Shown piece by piece: positions 27,353-36,306 of a stretch of 64,000 nt of DNA. The notes under the pieces were generated by a model, which saw only the letters and a list, made by a program, of their open reading frames with translations, was not told the origin of the DNA and did no database searches. This stretch comes from Albidovulum sediminicola. Lineage in GTDB: Bacteria; Pseudomonadota; Alphaproteobacteria; Rhodobacterales; Rhodobacteraceae. The first letter of the stretch is position 1. Each line of letters begins with the position of its first letter. The DNA lies in NCBI RefSeq assembly GCF_025751575.1, contig NZ_JAOWLA010000013.1, forward strand, positions 62,001 through 126,000, in the 5' to 3' direction. A program made the position numbers and the translations under genes.

Positions 27353-28222
27353 CTAGCCCGGATTGCGCGCCGTGATGACCCAGGACGAGGTGCCCAGCCA
27401 GATCCCCTTTTCATCCCGCTCCTGGGCTTCGAAAAAGGCCCGCATATCCGCCTCGATCTCGGGGCGCCGCGCCTCTGCGAGGGCGCCTGCCTCGCGGAAC
27501 ACCTCTCCGGCAGGCCCCAGCGCCAGCGCGTATGCAATGCATTCTTCGGGCGTCGTGCCGACCATGATCTTCGCATCGACACGGGCGAAGCTCACGTCCT
27601 CGTATCCCGCGCTCTTCATCATCAGGCCGACCGTGGTCTGATTGCTCATGGAGAATGGCCCCGGACCGCAGGTGTCCGCGTTCGCTCCCGGTGGCGGGAG
27701 GTGGCGCAACGTGATCTCTTCGGGGCCGTGCCAGGCCGGATTGTCCGCCTTGGTGCGCCAGACGATGTGGGTCATCGTTCCGCCCGGCTTCAGGGCAAGG
27801 CGCATGTGACGCAACCCCGCGACGGGGTTCGCGAAGAACATGGTTCCGAAGCGGGCGACCACGTAGTCGAACGCACGCTCCGGCAAGGCGATCTCCGCGT
27901 CCCCCCTTTTGAACTCGACGTTGGAATATCCCTGCGCCGCCGCGTCCGCCCGGGCGGGGTCCAGAAACGCCTCGACGCAGTCGATCCCGAGGACCCGCCC
28001 CTCGGGCCCGACGATCTCGGCCACCTGCAAGGACAGATCGCCCCAGCCGCAGCCGACATCGAGGACCGACATTCCCCGTTTGATCCCAAGCTTCGGAAGC
28101 ACTGCCGCGGAATGCCGCGACAGGCCCCCCTGGAGGATATGCCGATACTTCGTGAATTTGGGCTCCAGAACCGTGTTCCAGAAGTGCACGAACTCCGTGT
28201 CGTCCTGCGTGCCGATGGCCAT
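27353..28222 (-). CDS. class I SAM-dependent methyltransferase
   Basis: The ATG at 28222 gives 289 residues; a TTG at 28264 is the alternative but lacks a ribosome site. Motif I for S-adenosylmethionine binding is VLDVGCGWGDLSLQVAE (about residues 53-69). GIDCVEAFLD follows as the acidic strand, then the post-motif regions RGDAEIALPERAFDYVVARFG and ALKPGGTMTHIVW. The fold resembles UbiE/arsenite methyltransferase-like enzymes, but there are no clustered cysteines, so ArsM is unlikely. The substrate is unknown. It converges toward the ABC operon and is not obviously part of one. Confidence 0.75.
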   Translation of the reverse strand: MAIGTQDDTEFVHFWNTVLEPKFTKYRHILQGGLSRHSAAVLPKLGIKRGMSVLDVGCGWGDLSLQVAEIVGPEGRVLGIDCVEAFLDPARADAAAQGYSNVEFKRGDAEIALPERAFDYVVARFGTMFFANPVAGLRHMRLALKPGGTMTHIVWRTKADNPAWHGPEEITLRHLPPPGANADTCGPGPFSMSNQTTVGLMMKSAGYEDVSFARVDAKIMVGTTPEECIAYALALGPAGEVFREAGALAEARRPEIEADMRAFFEAQERDEKGIWLGTSSWVITARNPG

Positions 28223-28312
28223 TTGGAGCCCCCAATCCGCGTCAGGATACCATCGATCCGCCAACGCGCAAAATGCGAAAGCCGGATGCCACGCAGAGGC
28301 CCAAGGCCCGCG

Positions 28313-28660
28313 TCACGACGATGTCCGCTCGCGCCAGTTCAGGATCGGCACGAACAGGAACTTGACCTCACGCTTGCCGCTTTGCAGATAGGCGTCATTC
28401 GCGCTCATGTTCGGGGTCGCGACGGGGCGGGTGCAAAGGTGGAAGTCCTGGTCGTTCGTCAGGATGATCCGCGGGTCGCCCTCATCGACCTGTTCGCGGA
28501 GCGGTACGACATAGTACCCGGCGGGATTGGGCTTCACGGCCTCCTGCGTGGCGACCTCGTTTTGATGCCCGGCGCCGCAGAACCGCTCGATCCGGCTGTC
28601 CGCGTGGGCAACGCCGGGAAGCATCAGGGCGAGGAGTGCGGTGGTCATGATCGGTTTCAT
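28313..28660 (-). CDS. small secreted protein of unknown function
   Basis: From the ATG at 28660, which has a good ribosome site (AAGGAGAG), the product is 115 residues. A Sec signal peptide (MKPIMTTALLALMLPGVAHA) precedes a mature region of about 95 residues with two cysteines (FCGAGHQNE and HLCTRPV) that could form a disulfide. It includes the stretch PRIILTNDQDFHLC. I do not recognise the family. It is divergent from the winged-helix/TPR gene. Confidence 0.55.
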   Translation of the reverse strand: MKPIMTTALLALMLPGVAHADSRIERFCGAGHQNEVATQEAVKPNPAGYYVVPLREQVDEGDPRIILTNDQDFHLCTRPVATPNMSANDAYLQSGKREVKFLFVPILNWRERTSS

Positions 28661-28769
28661 GGGTCTCTCCTTTTCTGGACCGACCCGCCGCCGCACTGGC
28701 GCCCCGAGGTTGGAAAACTTGCCAAGTCGGCGGCGGGTTCGTTACCTTGATGCTGGAGCGGAGGCTGAA

Positions 28770-30473
28770 ATGTCTCGAACGGAACCCGAAATCGACCCGA
28801 AAGAGTCTGAAATCTTCCGCTTGGGTGATTTCGTTTTTTACAAGAATATCAATCAGCTGAGGGGGGCGGACGGCGCGCGGGTGCCGTTGCGCAGCCAAAG
28901 CACGCAGGTGCTCGCCCTGCTCTTGCAGCACCGCGGCGAGGTGGTCTCAAAAGACGCGCTTGCCGAGGCCGTGTGGCAGGACACCTTCGTCACGGATGAC
29001 AGCCTTGTTCAGTGTATCGCCGATATCCGCCGGGCGCTTGGCGATGCCGGGCACGAAATCGTCCAGACCGTGCCCAAGCAGGGCTATCTCGTCGTCACGA
29101 CGATCGCGGGCGATGCCGCCCGAAACGGGGGCGCGGCGCGGCGCGGCGGCCCCATTCGGCTGGTCGCGCTGGCGCTGCTTCTGGCCCTCATCGCCCTCGG
29201 CATAGGTTATCTGACCATCGGGCCGACCGGCGCCCCGATGGTGGCGGGTCCTGCGGTGCCGCTGCCGGACGGGCCGCGGATCGTGCTCATCCCGTTCCGG
29301 AACCTGGGTGAAGATCCCGACGACGCCTTCTTCACCGAGGGTTTGACACGCGACATAAATGCGCAACTGGCGCGCTTTTCGAACCTGTTCGTCATCGCCC
29401 CCGAGGCGGGCGCGGCCTTTCGCGACGATCCCGATTGCGGCGCGATCCGGCAGCAGTTGAAGGCCGATTACATCCTGACCGGAACGGCCCAACGCTACAA
29501 CGAGCGCATTCGCATCACGACGGCGTTCCTGGACGCCAAGACCTGCCGGCAACTGACGCCGCCGGGACCCTTCGACCGTGACCTGAGTGTCGGTGACGTC
29601 CTGGACATCCAGCTTGAGATCGCCAGCAAGGTCGCGTCCGAGGTCGGCTCAAGCGATGCGCCGCTTTTCAACGTGGCGGTACAGCGCGACATTCGCGACA
29701 AGGCGCCCGAAACGCTGAGCGCCTATGAATGCGTGCTGCTGGGCTACTGGTTCTATCAGACCTTCGCCCCGGCCGAACATCGCCGGGCGCGCGCCTGTCT
29801 GGAACGCGCGGTGATCGTCGAGCCGGGCTATTCGCTGGCCTGGTCGCGGCTGGCCTTTATCTACATGGAGGCGAAGAAATTCGTCATCGACCCGCCCCCC
29901 GACTGGGCCGAGCGCGCGGGCGAGGCGGCAAAGAATGCGCTCGCGCAGGATCGCGACAACCCGGACGGCTACTACGCCCAGGCCGCGCTCAGCCGGATGA
30001 AGGGGGAGGACATCGCGGTGTTCCTCGATTTCGCCAACCGGGCGATCGCGATCAACCCCAACGATTCCTGGATTCTCGCCGATCTGGGGACCTGGCTGGC
30101 CTATTCCGGCCGATTGGAGGAGGGCGAGGTCTGGATCACGCGCGCCCGCGCGCTGAACCCCAATCTCCATTCCGGATTCAACAATGTCTGGCATCTTCAT
30201 GCCTTCATGCGCGGCGATTACCCGGCGGCGATCAACACGATGCTGACGATGGGCACGCTGGTGCACATGAACATGGCCAGCCTCGCCGCGAGCTACGCCC
30301 TGAACGGCGAGCAGGCGAAGGCCGAGGAGTGGGTGGGCCGTCTGCGTGCGAAGTACCCGGATTTCGTGAAGGACCCGCGCGCGCCCTTCCGGGCCCGCGG
30401 GATGCCGGATGAGTTGATCGAGAAGCTCATGGAGGGTCTGGCGCTGGCGGGCTACGACGTTCCCGCGGAATAG
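28770..30473 (+). CDS. CadC-like winged-helix regulator with TM segment and TPR sensor
   Basis: ATG at 28770 with GCGGAGG upstream gives 567 residues. Residues 20-115 are an OmpR/PhoB-type winged helix (RLGDFVFYKNINQLRGADG, RSQSTQVLALLLQHRGEVVSK, DDSLVQCIADIRRALGD, IVQTVPKQGYLV). One transmembrane helix follows (about 133-153), then a periplasmic region with a TolB-like N-terminal domain (IVLIPFRNLGEDPDDAFFTEGLTRD, shortened) and TPR repeats (about 325-540). This is a one-component membrane regulator that binds DNA directly. The signal is unknown. The divergent small secreted protein gene is the obvious candidate target. Confidence 0.8.
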   Translation: MSRTEPEIDPKESEIFRLGDFVFYKNINQLRGADGARVPLRSQSTQVLALLLQHRGEVVSKDALAEAVWQDTFVTDDSLVQCIADIRRALGDAGHEIVQTVPKQGYLVVTTIAGDAARNGGAARRGGPIRLVALALLLALIALGIGYLTIGPTGAPMVAGPAVPLPDGPRIVLIPFRNLGEDPDDAFFTEGLTRDINAQLARFSNLFVIAPEAGAAFRDDPDCGAIRQQLKADYILTGTAQRYNERIRITTAFLDAKTCRQLTPPGPFDRDLSVGDVLDIQLEIASKVASEVGSSDAPLFNVAVQRDIRDKAPETLSAYECVLLGYWFYQTFAPAEHRRARACLERAVIVEPGYSLAWSRLAFIYMEAKKFVIDPPPDWAERAGEAAKNALAQDRDNPDGYYAQAALSRMKGEDIAVFLDFANRAIAINPNDSWILADLGTWLAYSGRLEEGEVWITRARALNPNLHSGFNNVWHLHAFMRGDYPAAINTMLTMGTLVHMNMASLAASYALNGEQAKAEEWVGRLRAKYPDFVKDPRAPFRARGMPDELIEKLMEGLALAGYDVPAE

Positions 30474-30724
30474 CGATCCGTTGCGCCCGCCGCCTCGGGA
30501 ACCGGCTGGGGTTCCGGTCCGCAAGGGACTGGACGGGATCCTGCACGGGGAGGGGGCAATGATACCCCCACTCTATCCGGGGCGGTGCCGGCGGCTCAGG
30601 CTGCCGCGCCATCCGTCATGCGCTTGGGAACTCTGATCGGGGACCACACCTGATGCCGAGGCGCGGCGATCCTGTCCTGGCTTCAACATGGCGGCCAATC
30701 GCCCCCGAGGTCGACCGCTTGAGC

Positions 30725-31405
30725 CTAGAGGAATTCGCGCAGGTCCACTCCGAAGGCCCAGAAGACGATCGGGACGGGGGCGACGGCGAGCATGATCGTC
30801 CCGATCATGGGCAGGGTGTGGAATAGCCGGCTGAACCCGGCCAGGAACATCAACCCGCCCCCGCCGCCGATCAGCGTGCTGCCGGGAAGGTTGATCAGCA
30901 CGGCCATCAGCACATAGCGATAGCGCGAGACCAGCGGCCTGGCCCAGGTCGGCGCCCGGGCTTCCAGAAGCGCGAGCCGCGCGGCGGTGCCAAGGGGCTG
31001 GATCTTCTCGATCTGCCGGCAGATGCGATCCATGCGCAGGTCGGTCAGGAACCGGTGCAGCCGGGCATAGGACAATCCCTCGCCGAAAGCGAAGGCGGCG
31101 CTCAGCCCGCCGACCGTCGCGAGATAGATCCAGGGCGCGATCCAGGGGCCCTCCATCGCCATCAGCGTCAGGCCCACCTCGACGCCGGGGACGAAGGGGA
31201 CGGCGATCAGCAGCGCATAGACGACCAGGAACAGGACCAGCATCCACGGGCGAAGCTGGCCCAGGCCCGCCTCCGCCTCGGCGCTTTCCCATAGCAGGAG
31301 CTGGCGCAGCGCCAGCGCCAGAACCAGGACCGCGCAGAGCCGCAGGAGGGTGCGGCGCAGGGCCCCCGGCGGTCTGTCCGGGTCAGGGGTCTTGGCCAAG
31401 CGCAT
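30725..31405 (-). CDS. TVP38/TMEM64 (VTT-domain) membrane protein
   Basis: ATG at 31405 gives 226 residues with about five hydrophobic segments. The VTT/SNARE-associated signature region is VYALLIAVPFVPGVEVGLTLM (quoted here with its PF-x-PG-x-E core) and the C-terminal reentrant block is LPGSTLIGGGGG. Such DedA-superfamily proteins are involved in lipid scrambling and membrane homeostasis. The start overlaps the end of the upstream small gene by 23 bp, so the two are probably co-transcribed. The specific role here is unknown. Confidence 0.7.
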   Translation of the reverse strand: MRLAKTPDPDRPPGALRRTLLRLCAVLVLALALRQLLLWESAEAEAGLGQLRPWMLVLFLVVYALLIAVPFVPGVEVGLTLMAMEGPWIAPWIYLATVGGLSAAFAFGEGLSYARLHRFLTDLRMDRICRQIEKIQPLGTAARLALLEARAPTWARPLVSRYRYVLMAVLINLPGSTLIGGGGGLMFLAGFSRLFHTLPMIGTIMLAVAPVPIVFWAFGVDLREFL

Positions 31406-31721
31406 CCTCGCTTTCGATCTGTTGAGAGGCCCAGGTGTAGCGGTCGAACCGGGCGAAGGCCCGCAGCCGGTCCACGCCGGCCGCAAGGCGCGAACTGCCC
31501 TCGATCTCGGCGGCGGACACGAAGGCCGCCACGGTCCCGATCCGGCTGCCCTTCGGGCAAAGCCGCTCGCCCGGCGTCCGCAGGGCGGCGATCCGGTCGC
31601 CGGTCCCTGCCGCCTCGACCGTGAGGTAGAGCGTCTCGCGCCTCTCGTTGGCGACACAGAGTGCGGCCGCCGGAAGCGGGCACAGGGGGGCCGCCGAAAG
31701 AATGACAGGGCAAACTGGCAT
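31383..31721 (-). CDS. small exported protein of unknown function
   Basis: From the ATG at 31721 the product has 112 residues with a probable signal peptide (PVCPVILSAAPLCPLPAAALC). The mature part contains LYLTVEAAGTGDRIAALR and ends QQIESEDALGQDP. The codon pattern is coding-like in this frame, and the end overlaps the TVP38-like gene by 23 bp, as expected for translational coupling. I recognise no domain. It could also start further upstream, but there the hydrophobic leader would be internal. Confidence 0.5.
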   Translation of the reverse strand: MPVCPVILSAAPLCPLPAAALCVANERRETLYLTVEAAGTGDRIAALRTPGERLCPKGSRIGTVAAFVSAAEIEGSSRLAAGVDRLRAFARFDRYTWASQQIESEDALGQDP

Positions 31722-32052
31722 GGTTCTGGTTCCGCCTCCAACACAGGATTCGACGGACCGGGCGGCAAGGGAAGAGAATTCTTCGCGATCGCAAGGATGG
31801 ATCGGGATCGCTTCCGGTTTCACGGCCCTCTAGCCCTTTGGCCCGTTGACCATTGGGATGCACCCGGGAGGCGTTGCCCGCCACCGGGGTGGGGGCGGCG
31901 TCCGACCGGGCGCGTGCCAGGGAACGTTGCAATGTGGCGGCGCAAGCCGTCAGCCCGCGGCGATAGCAGGGGCCGGTCCGCTTGAGGCCAAGAAAGCAGA
32001 CAGGCCGGGTCCGACCTTCTATGCTCGCTCCGAACCTTCAGCGGAGTTCGAC
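31722..32052. other. 331-base intergenic region, no gene recognised
   Basis: Divergent region between the small exported protein gene (minus) and the GST gene (plus). It presumably carries both promoters. I see no convincing palindrome or RNA. Confidence 0.4.
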
Positions 32053-32748
32053 ATGCGCGCATTGCTCTTCACCACCGGGTCACCCTTCGCGCGGGCTGTC
32101 CGCATCCTGCTGGATGAGCTTGAACTCGACTACGAACGGCGGGAGGAAATCACGACGCCGAGCGTCGAAGACCGGGTTCGGGCGACGCCGACATTGCAGG
32201 TGCCCACCTTCTGGGACGGCGTGCAAACGCTTTGGGAAAGCGGCACGATCGCCGACTATCTGCTTGCGACCTATGCGCATCGGCCACCGGCCGAGCCGCC
32301 CTTGGCCAGAGATCTGTTCCGTCCGGAGGCCGAGTGGCAGGACAAGCTGACCTTCGCAACGATCCAGACCTTCGGAAACGCGGCGACCACAATTTCGCAG
32401 ATGAAATGGGGTGGCATCGGGCTTGCCGACAGCGCGCACCTGCAGCGGTCGGCCGAAAAACTGACCACCATCCTGCGATGGCTCGACAATCGGCTCGGCG
32501 GCGTTGGCGATGGTTTCCAAGCTGGCTGCGCGTCGGTTCAGGACATCTTCCTGGCCGCGCATGTACGCTTCGTGCAGGCAAGACCCCTGGGCATCGACCT
32601 GGACCTGCGCCAGTTTCCCAAGGTCAGCGCGCTGCTGGACCGGCTGGACGAACGCGACAGTTTCAAGGCCAATCCCATCTGGTGGTGGGAGCCCGGTATC
32701 ACCGGCTATCAGCCGGACGGCACGCCGATTTACGGCAAGGCGCGCTAG
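32053..32748 (+). CDS. glutathione S-transferase family protein
   Basis: The 231-residue protein starts with a thioredoxin-fold domain (MRALLFTTGSPFARAVRILLDELEL). Its catalytic Ser is in TTGSPFARAV, with the cis-Pro in TLQVPTFWDG and the glutathione gamma-Glu contact in LWESGTIADYLL. A helical C-terminal domain follows, with the N-capping motif SVQDIFLAAHVRF. The gene overlaps the end of the convergent GFA-family gene by 4 bp. The substrate is not predictable from sequence. Confidence 0.85.
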   Translation: MRALLFTTGSPFARAVRILLDELELDYERREEITTPSVEDRVRATPTLQVPTFWDGVQTLWESGTIADYLLATYAHRPPAEPPLARDLFRPEAEWQDKLTFATIQTFGNAATTISQMKWGGIGLADSAHLQRSAEKLTTILRWLDNRLGGVGDGFQAGCASVQDIFLAAHVRFVQARPLGIDLDLRQFPKVSALLDRLDERDSFKANPIWWWEPGITGYQPDGTPIYGKAR

Positions 32749-33269
32749 GACTTGGAAGTGCCCAAGCGCCGACGGCTTTCTGCCTTCAACTCTAGTGTCA
32801 TCAATTCGTGGGTCTCGAAGACCTGCGGGACGGCGGGGATGCCTTCGGACTGCCAGTAGTGCGCGTCATAGACCTCATGGCCTGCGGGCAAGACCGTGCC
32901 CAGGGGCGCCGTACTCAGGAAAAAGTGAAGCGCGCGGCCCGGCGCGTGTTCGAACCAGTCGGCATCGTCATACGTGCCGGAAAAGACACCGACAGATGAC
33001 GGAAACCGCTCAAAGAGCATATGGGTCTTGGTCCCGCACCGGTCGCAGAAGTGGATCTGAATGCGCTTCGCGCTGCCCTCACTTCGATGTTCGTAGACCT
33101 TGGGCGACCCCTTCAGAAGATGGAACTTCGCCTTGCCGAAAAGCGTCTCCACGAGATAGGCGCTGCCGGCCGCGCGCTGGCAGAAGTTGCAATGGCAGTT
33201 GATGACGTCGTTTGGCGGGCCTTCAACCGCGAACTCGATTTCGCCACACAGGCAACGCCCCTTTTGCAT
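32745..33269 (-). CDS. GFA/CENP-V-type zinc protein
   Basis: The 174-residue protein has the three zinc-binding clusters of the glutathione-dependent formaldehyde-activating (GFA) fold: CLCGEIEF near residue 6, CHCNFCQRAAG near residue 25, and CDRCGTKTH near residue 75. The fold has a cysteine-rich beta-sandwich. Most members lack proven Gfa activity. It converges with the glutathione S-transferase gene with a 4-bp overlap, so a shared glutathione theme is possible but not demonstrated. Confidence 0.8.
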   Translation of the reverse strand: MQKGRCLCGEIEFAVEGPPNDVINCHCNFCQRAAGSAYLVETLFGKAKFHLLKGSPKVYEHRSEGSAKRIQIHFCDRCGTKTHMLFERFPSSVGVFSGTYDDADWFEHAPGRALHFFLSTAPLGTVLPAGHEVYDAHYWQSEGIPAVPQVFETHELMTLELKAESRRRLGTSKS

Positions 33270-33570
33270 CTGCCCTCGCCGAATGCCGTGACCCCATGCC
33301 TAGCACGAACGGGCAGACTTGTCGCGTATCCCCGATGGATGCGGCGGTCTCGGTCGCCGCGCCCTCGTCGATGATCTTGGTCTGCCGTTGCGGGTGGAAA
33401 ACTGGACGAGCTTGCGAGCGATGTGCAGAACCCCCCGCTGCCAGGGCTTCAGGGCGGGGCCGTATCTACCCCGGTTCGTGGACCAATTCAGTGGAGGCAT
33501 TCCATCGGGGCCAAGGGCGCGGCGGTTTGGCAGGCTTAGGGCTGCGCTGGAACACATATGAATTTTCGAA

Positions 33571-33584
33571 TTGATTATTATCAA
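33571..33584 (+). promoter_or_regulatory. FNR/Dnr-type box at the head of the nos cluster
   Basis: TTGAT-TATT-ATCAA is a perfect match to the FNR/Dnr/NnrR consensus (TTGAT-N4-ATCAA), in the 333-base region between the GFA gene and nosC. It indicates control by low oxygen or NO. Its centre is only about 25 bases from the first plausible nosC start codon (33603). Confidence 0.85.
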
Positions 33585-33602
33585 GGATATCCCGCGCCAG
33601 CC

Positions 33603-34115
33603 ATGCGACCGAGGCGCATGTTCCGAGTCACCCGCCTTTTCCTCGTGCTGATCTTCTCGCTGGCCACCGTGCTGGCGGGCGGGCCGCGCGTGCACGCCAT
33701 GAGCGCGGCGGCGGGTCTGACGGCGATCGTGATTTGCGCTGAAAACGGAGCCAAGACGATCTATCTGAACGCCGAGGGAGCGCCCGCACAGCCTACGTCG
33801 GACTGTGCGGACTGCCCGATCTGCATCGCGCTCTCCGCTCCTGCGCTGCTTGCGCCTGAACATTCCGCGCCCGTTCGCGCCGCGCGCCGGTCGGGGGGAT
33901 GCCGATTCTCGGCAACGGTCGCGCGGACGCGGCCAAACCTGCGCCCGCAATCGAGGGGGCCTCCGCCCAGGGCCCTTTCCAATGCCTGCCCGGCGCGCGC
34001 AAACCCGGCTCCGATGCGGATCCGGACCGCTGTGCGCGCTTCGACAAAAGCGGATCTTGTCGCTTCCGGGATGTGCCACCGCTCTGGGCGTTACTTCAAG
34101 GACGCTCGCGGATGA
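33603..34115 (+). CDS. nosC: NosC-like small protein with a CXXCXXC motif
   Basis: Starts at ATG 33603 or 33618 (GAGG close upstream of the latter). The protein of 165-170 residues begins with an export signal (FRVTRLFLVLIFSLATVLAG). Near residue 75 it contains CADCPIC, which is the CXXCXXC motif described for NosC of Paracoccus denitrificans, encoded in the same position before nosR. The remaining C-terminal part is rich in Arg, Pro and Ala and shows no domain. The stop overlaps the nosR start (ATGA). Function is unknown; metal or copper handling for NosZ is a guess based on the cysteines. Confidence 0.65.
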   Translation: MRPRRMFRVTRLFLVLIFSLATVLAGGPRVHAMSAAAGLTAIVICAENGAKTIYLNAEGAPAQPTSDCADCPICIALSAPALLAPEHSAPVRAARRSGGCRFSATVARTRPNLRPQSRGPPPRALSNACPARANPAPMRIRTAVRASTKADLVASGMCHRSGRYFKDARG

Positions 34116-36295
34116 CATTCCTTCGGCTTTTCGTTTCCCTGATTTCCCTTGCGCTGATGGCGCTTTCCGCCTCGGCGGAGGCGGTGCTGCCCAGGTTCCT
34201 GACGGAGGTTTCCGCTGGCGACCTCGTGGCCGGGGCCGACGCCTTCGGCCCGATCCGTGACGATATCGCTGCGGCGCCGGTCCTGAAGGGCGGCGAAACG
34301 CTCGGTTGGGCCTTCATCACCAGCGATTTCGTCGGCACGACCGGATATTCCGGCAAACCCATCCACACGATGGTCGCCGTCGACAAGGACGCGAAGATCA
34401 TCGGCGTCGCACTGGTGAAGCACTCCGAACCCATCGTCCTGATCGGCATTCCCGACGCGAAGATGAAGGCCATGGCCGCGGGCTATGTCGGGCTTGATCT
34501 GGTGCATGAGGCGGAAACGGGCGGCACCTCGCACGAGGTCGACATCATCTCTGGCGCGACCGTGACGGTGATGGTCATCGACGATTCCATCGTGCGTTCC
34601 GGCCTCAAGGTCGCGCGTGCGCTGGGGCTGGGCGGGCTTGCGCCCGAAGCGAAGGCAACCGGCCCTGTGTTCGAGGTCGACCCGGACGCCTCGGCCCCCG
34701 GGGACTGGATGGCGATGGAGGGCGACGGCACGCTGCGCCGCCTCGCGCTTGACGTGGGGCAGGTCAACGGCGCCTTCGCGGCGCTGGAGGACAAGCGGGC
34801 CGCCGAACGCCCGCTGACCGAAGCGCCCGAGACCACCTTCATCGAGATGCAGACCGCCCTTGTGTCGGTCCCCGCGATCGGCCGCTCGATCCTGGGCGAG
34901 GCGGAATACGCCAATCTCGAGGGCTGGCTGCAACCCGGCGAACACGCCATCGTCGTCGTCGGGCGCGGCCTCTACAGCTTCAAGGGGTCGGGCTATGTCC
35001 GGGGCGGCATCTTCGACCGGATCGTGCTGATCCAGGGCGATGTGTCGGTCCGGTTCCGGGACCGGATGCACAAGCGCCTGGTCTCCGTTGCCGCAGAAGG
35101 TGCCCCGCAGTTCCTGGAGTCCGACCTCTTCAAGATCCCGGCCGATGTGGGCTTCGACCCCTCGCAGCCCTTCCGTATCCAGCTTCTGGTCCAGCGTGAG
35201 GTGGGGGCGATTGAAAAGCTCTTCACCACCTTCGAGCTGGGCTATCAGCTACCGCAAACCTACCTGCGTCCGGTCGCCGCGGCCCCCGCGCCCGAGCCGA
35301 CGGCCGCGGAGGCCGCCGCCGCCCAAGACGAAGACGCCGCGCAGGCGCAGCTCTGGAAGAAGATCTGGCTTGGCTCAAAGACCGAGATCGCGGTGCTGGG
35401 CGGGATGCTCTTCGTGCTGACGGCCGCCTTCTTCTTCCAGACCTGGGTCACGCGGAATGAGAGGGCGTTCTTCTGGTTCCGGATCGGCTACCTGACCGTT
35501 ACGCTGGTCTTCCTCGGCTGGTACGCCAATGCGCAGCTGTCCGTGGTGAACCTGATGGCGCTTTTCGGCGCCCTCGTCACCGGGTTCAGCTGGCAGGCGT
35601 TCCTGCTCGATCCGCTGACCTTCATCCTATGGTTCGCGGTCGCGGCATCGCTGATCTTCTGGGGCCGTGGGGCCTATTGCGGGTGGCTTTGCCCCTTCGG
35701 CGCGCTGCAAGAGCTTCTGAACCGCGTAGCAAAGGCCCTGCACATTCCGCAGTGGACGCTGCCCTGGGGCCTGCATGAACGCCTCTGGCCGCTGAAATAC
35801 ATGATCTTCCTCGGCCTCTTCGGCGTGTCGCTGATGAGCATCGAGCAAGCCGAGCATCTGGCCGAGGTCGAACCCTTCAAGACCGCGATCATCCTGAAGT
35901 TCGTCCGCGCCTGGCCCTTCGTCGCCTATGTCGCGGCGCTGTTGATGGCCGGGCTCTTCGTGGAGCGCTTCTACTGCCGCTATCTCTGCCCGCTGGGCGC
36001 AGCACTCGCCATTCCTGCCCGGCTTCGCATGTTCGACTGGCTCAAGCGGTACCACGAATGTGGCCATCCCTGTCAGACCTGCGCCAACCAATGCCCCGTT
36101 CAGGCGATCCACCCGACCGGAGAGATCAACCCGAACGAATGCGTGAACTGCCTGCACTGCCAGGTTCTCTATCAATCCAAGACGACCTGCCCGGTCGTCA
36201 TCAAGAAGATGAAGCGCCGCGACGCCGTGGGCACGGCGGCACCGCGCGACCTGACCGGGCATCCGAATTCACCCAAATCCCAACCTGCCGAATGA
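34112..36295 (+). CDS. nosR: NosR, flavo-iron-sulfur membrane protein for N2O reduction
   Basis: The 727-residue protein has a signal peptide and a periplasmic FMN-binding domain (about residues 85-180; [16 protein letters not shown] carries the Ser/Thr flavin attachment site). About five to six membrane helices follow (about 430-660), with the CX3CP motifs [12 protein letters not shown] and [12 protein letters not shown]. Two C-terminal 4Fe-4S motifs are [13 protein letters not shown] and [18 protein letters not shown]. NosR supplies electrons to NosZ and is needed for its expression and activity. It starts inside the nosC stop codon; nosZ follows 11 bases downstream. Confidence 0.97.
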   Translation: MTFLRLFVSLISLALMALSASAEAVLPRFLTEVSAGDLVAGADAFGPIRDDIAAAPVLKGGETLGWAFITSDFVGTTGYSGKPIHTMVAVDKDAKIIGVALVKHSEPIVLIGIPDAKMKAMAAGYVGLDLVHEAETGGTSHEVDIISGATVTVMVIDDSIVRSGLKVARALGLGGLAPEAKATGPVFEVDPDASAPGDWMAMEGDGTLRRLALDVGQVNGAFAALEDKRAAERPLTEAPETTFIEMQTALVSVPAIGRSILGEAEYANLEGWLQPGEHAIVVVGRGLYSFKGSGYVRGGIFDRIVLIQGDVSVRFRDRMHKRLVSVAAEGAPQFLESDLFKIPADVGFDPSQPFRIQLLVQREVGAIEKLFTTFELGYQLPQTYLRPVAAAPAPEPTAAEAAAAQDEDAAQAQLWKKIWLGSKTEIAVLGGMLFVLTAAFFFQTWVTRNERAFFWFRIGYLTVTLVFLGWYANAQLSVVNLMALFGALVTGFSWQAFLLDPLTFILWFAVAASLIFWGRGAYCGWLCPFGALQELLNRVAKALHIPQWTLPWGLHERLWPLKYMIFLGLFGVSLMSIEQAEHLAEVEPFKTAIILKFVRAWPFVAYVAALLMAGLFVERFYCRYLCPLGAALAIPARLRMFDWLKRYHECGHPCQTCANQCPVQAIHPTGEINPNECVNCLHCQVLYQSKTTCPVVIKKMKRRDAVGTAAPRDLTGHPNSPKSQPAE

Positions 36296-36306
36296 AAGGA
36301 AAGACC

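Noticed and set aside
27090-27356. An 88-codon open frame after the ABC ATPase gene
   Set aside because: No domain, no good ribosome site and Arg/Pro-rich composition typical of chance frames in GC-rich DNA. Left unannotated, though it cannot be excluded.
30427-31292. Overlapping Arg/Pro-rich frames around the TVP38-like gene
   Set aside because: They lack signal sequences or motifs, whereas the minus frame at 30725-31405 has clear membrane segments.
33300-34118. Minus-strand open frame opposite nosC
   Set aside because: Very rich in Arg with no domain; the plus strand has the export signal, CXXCXXC motif and coupling to nosR.
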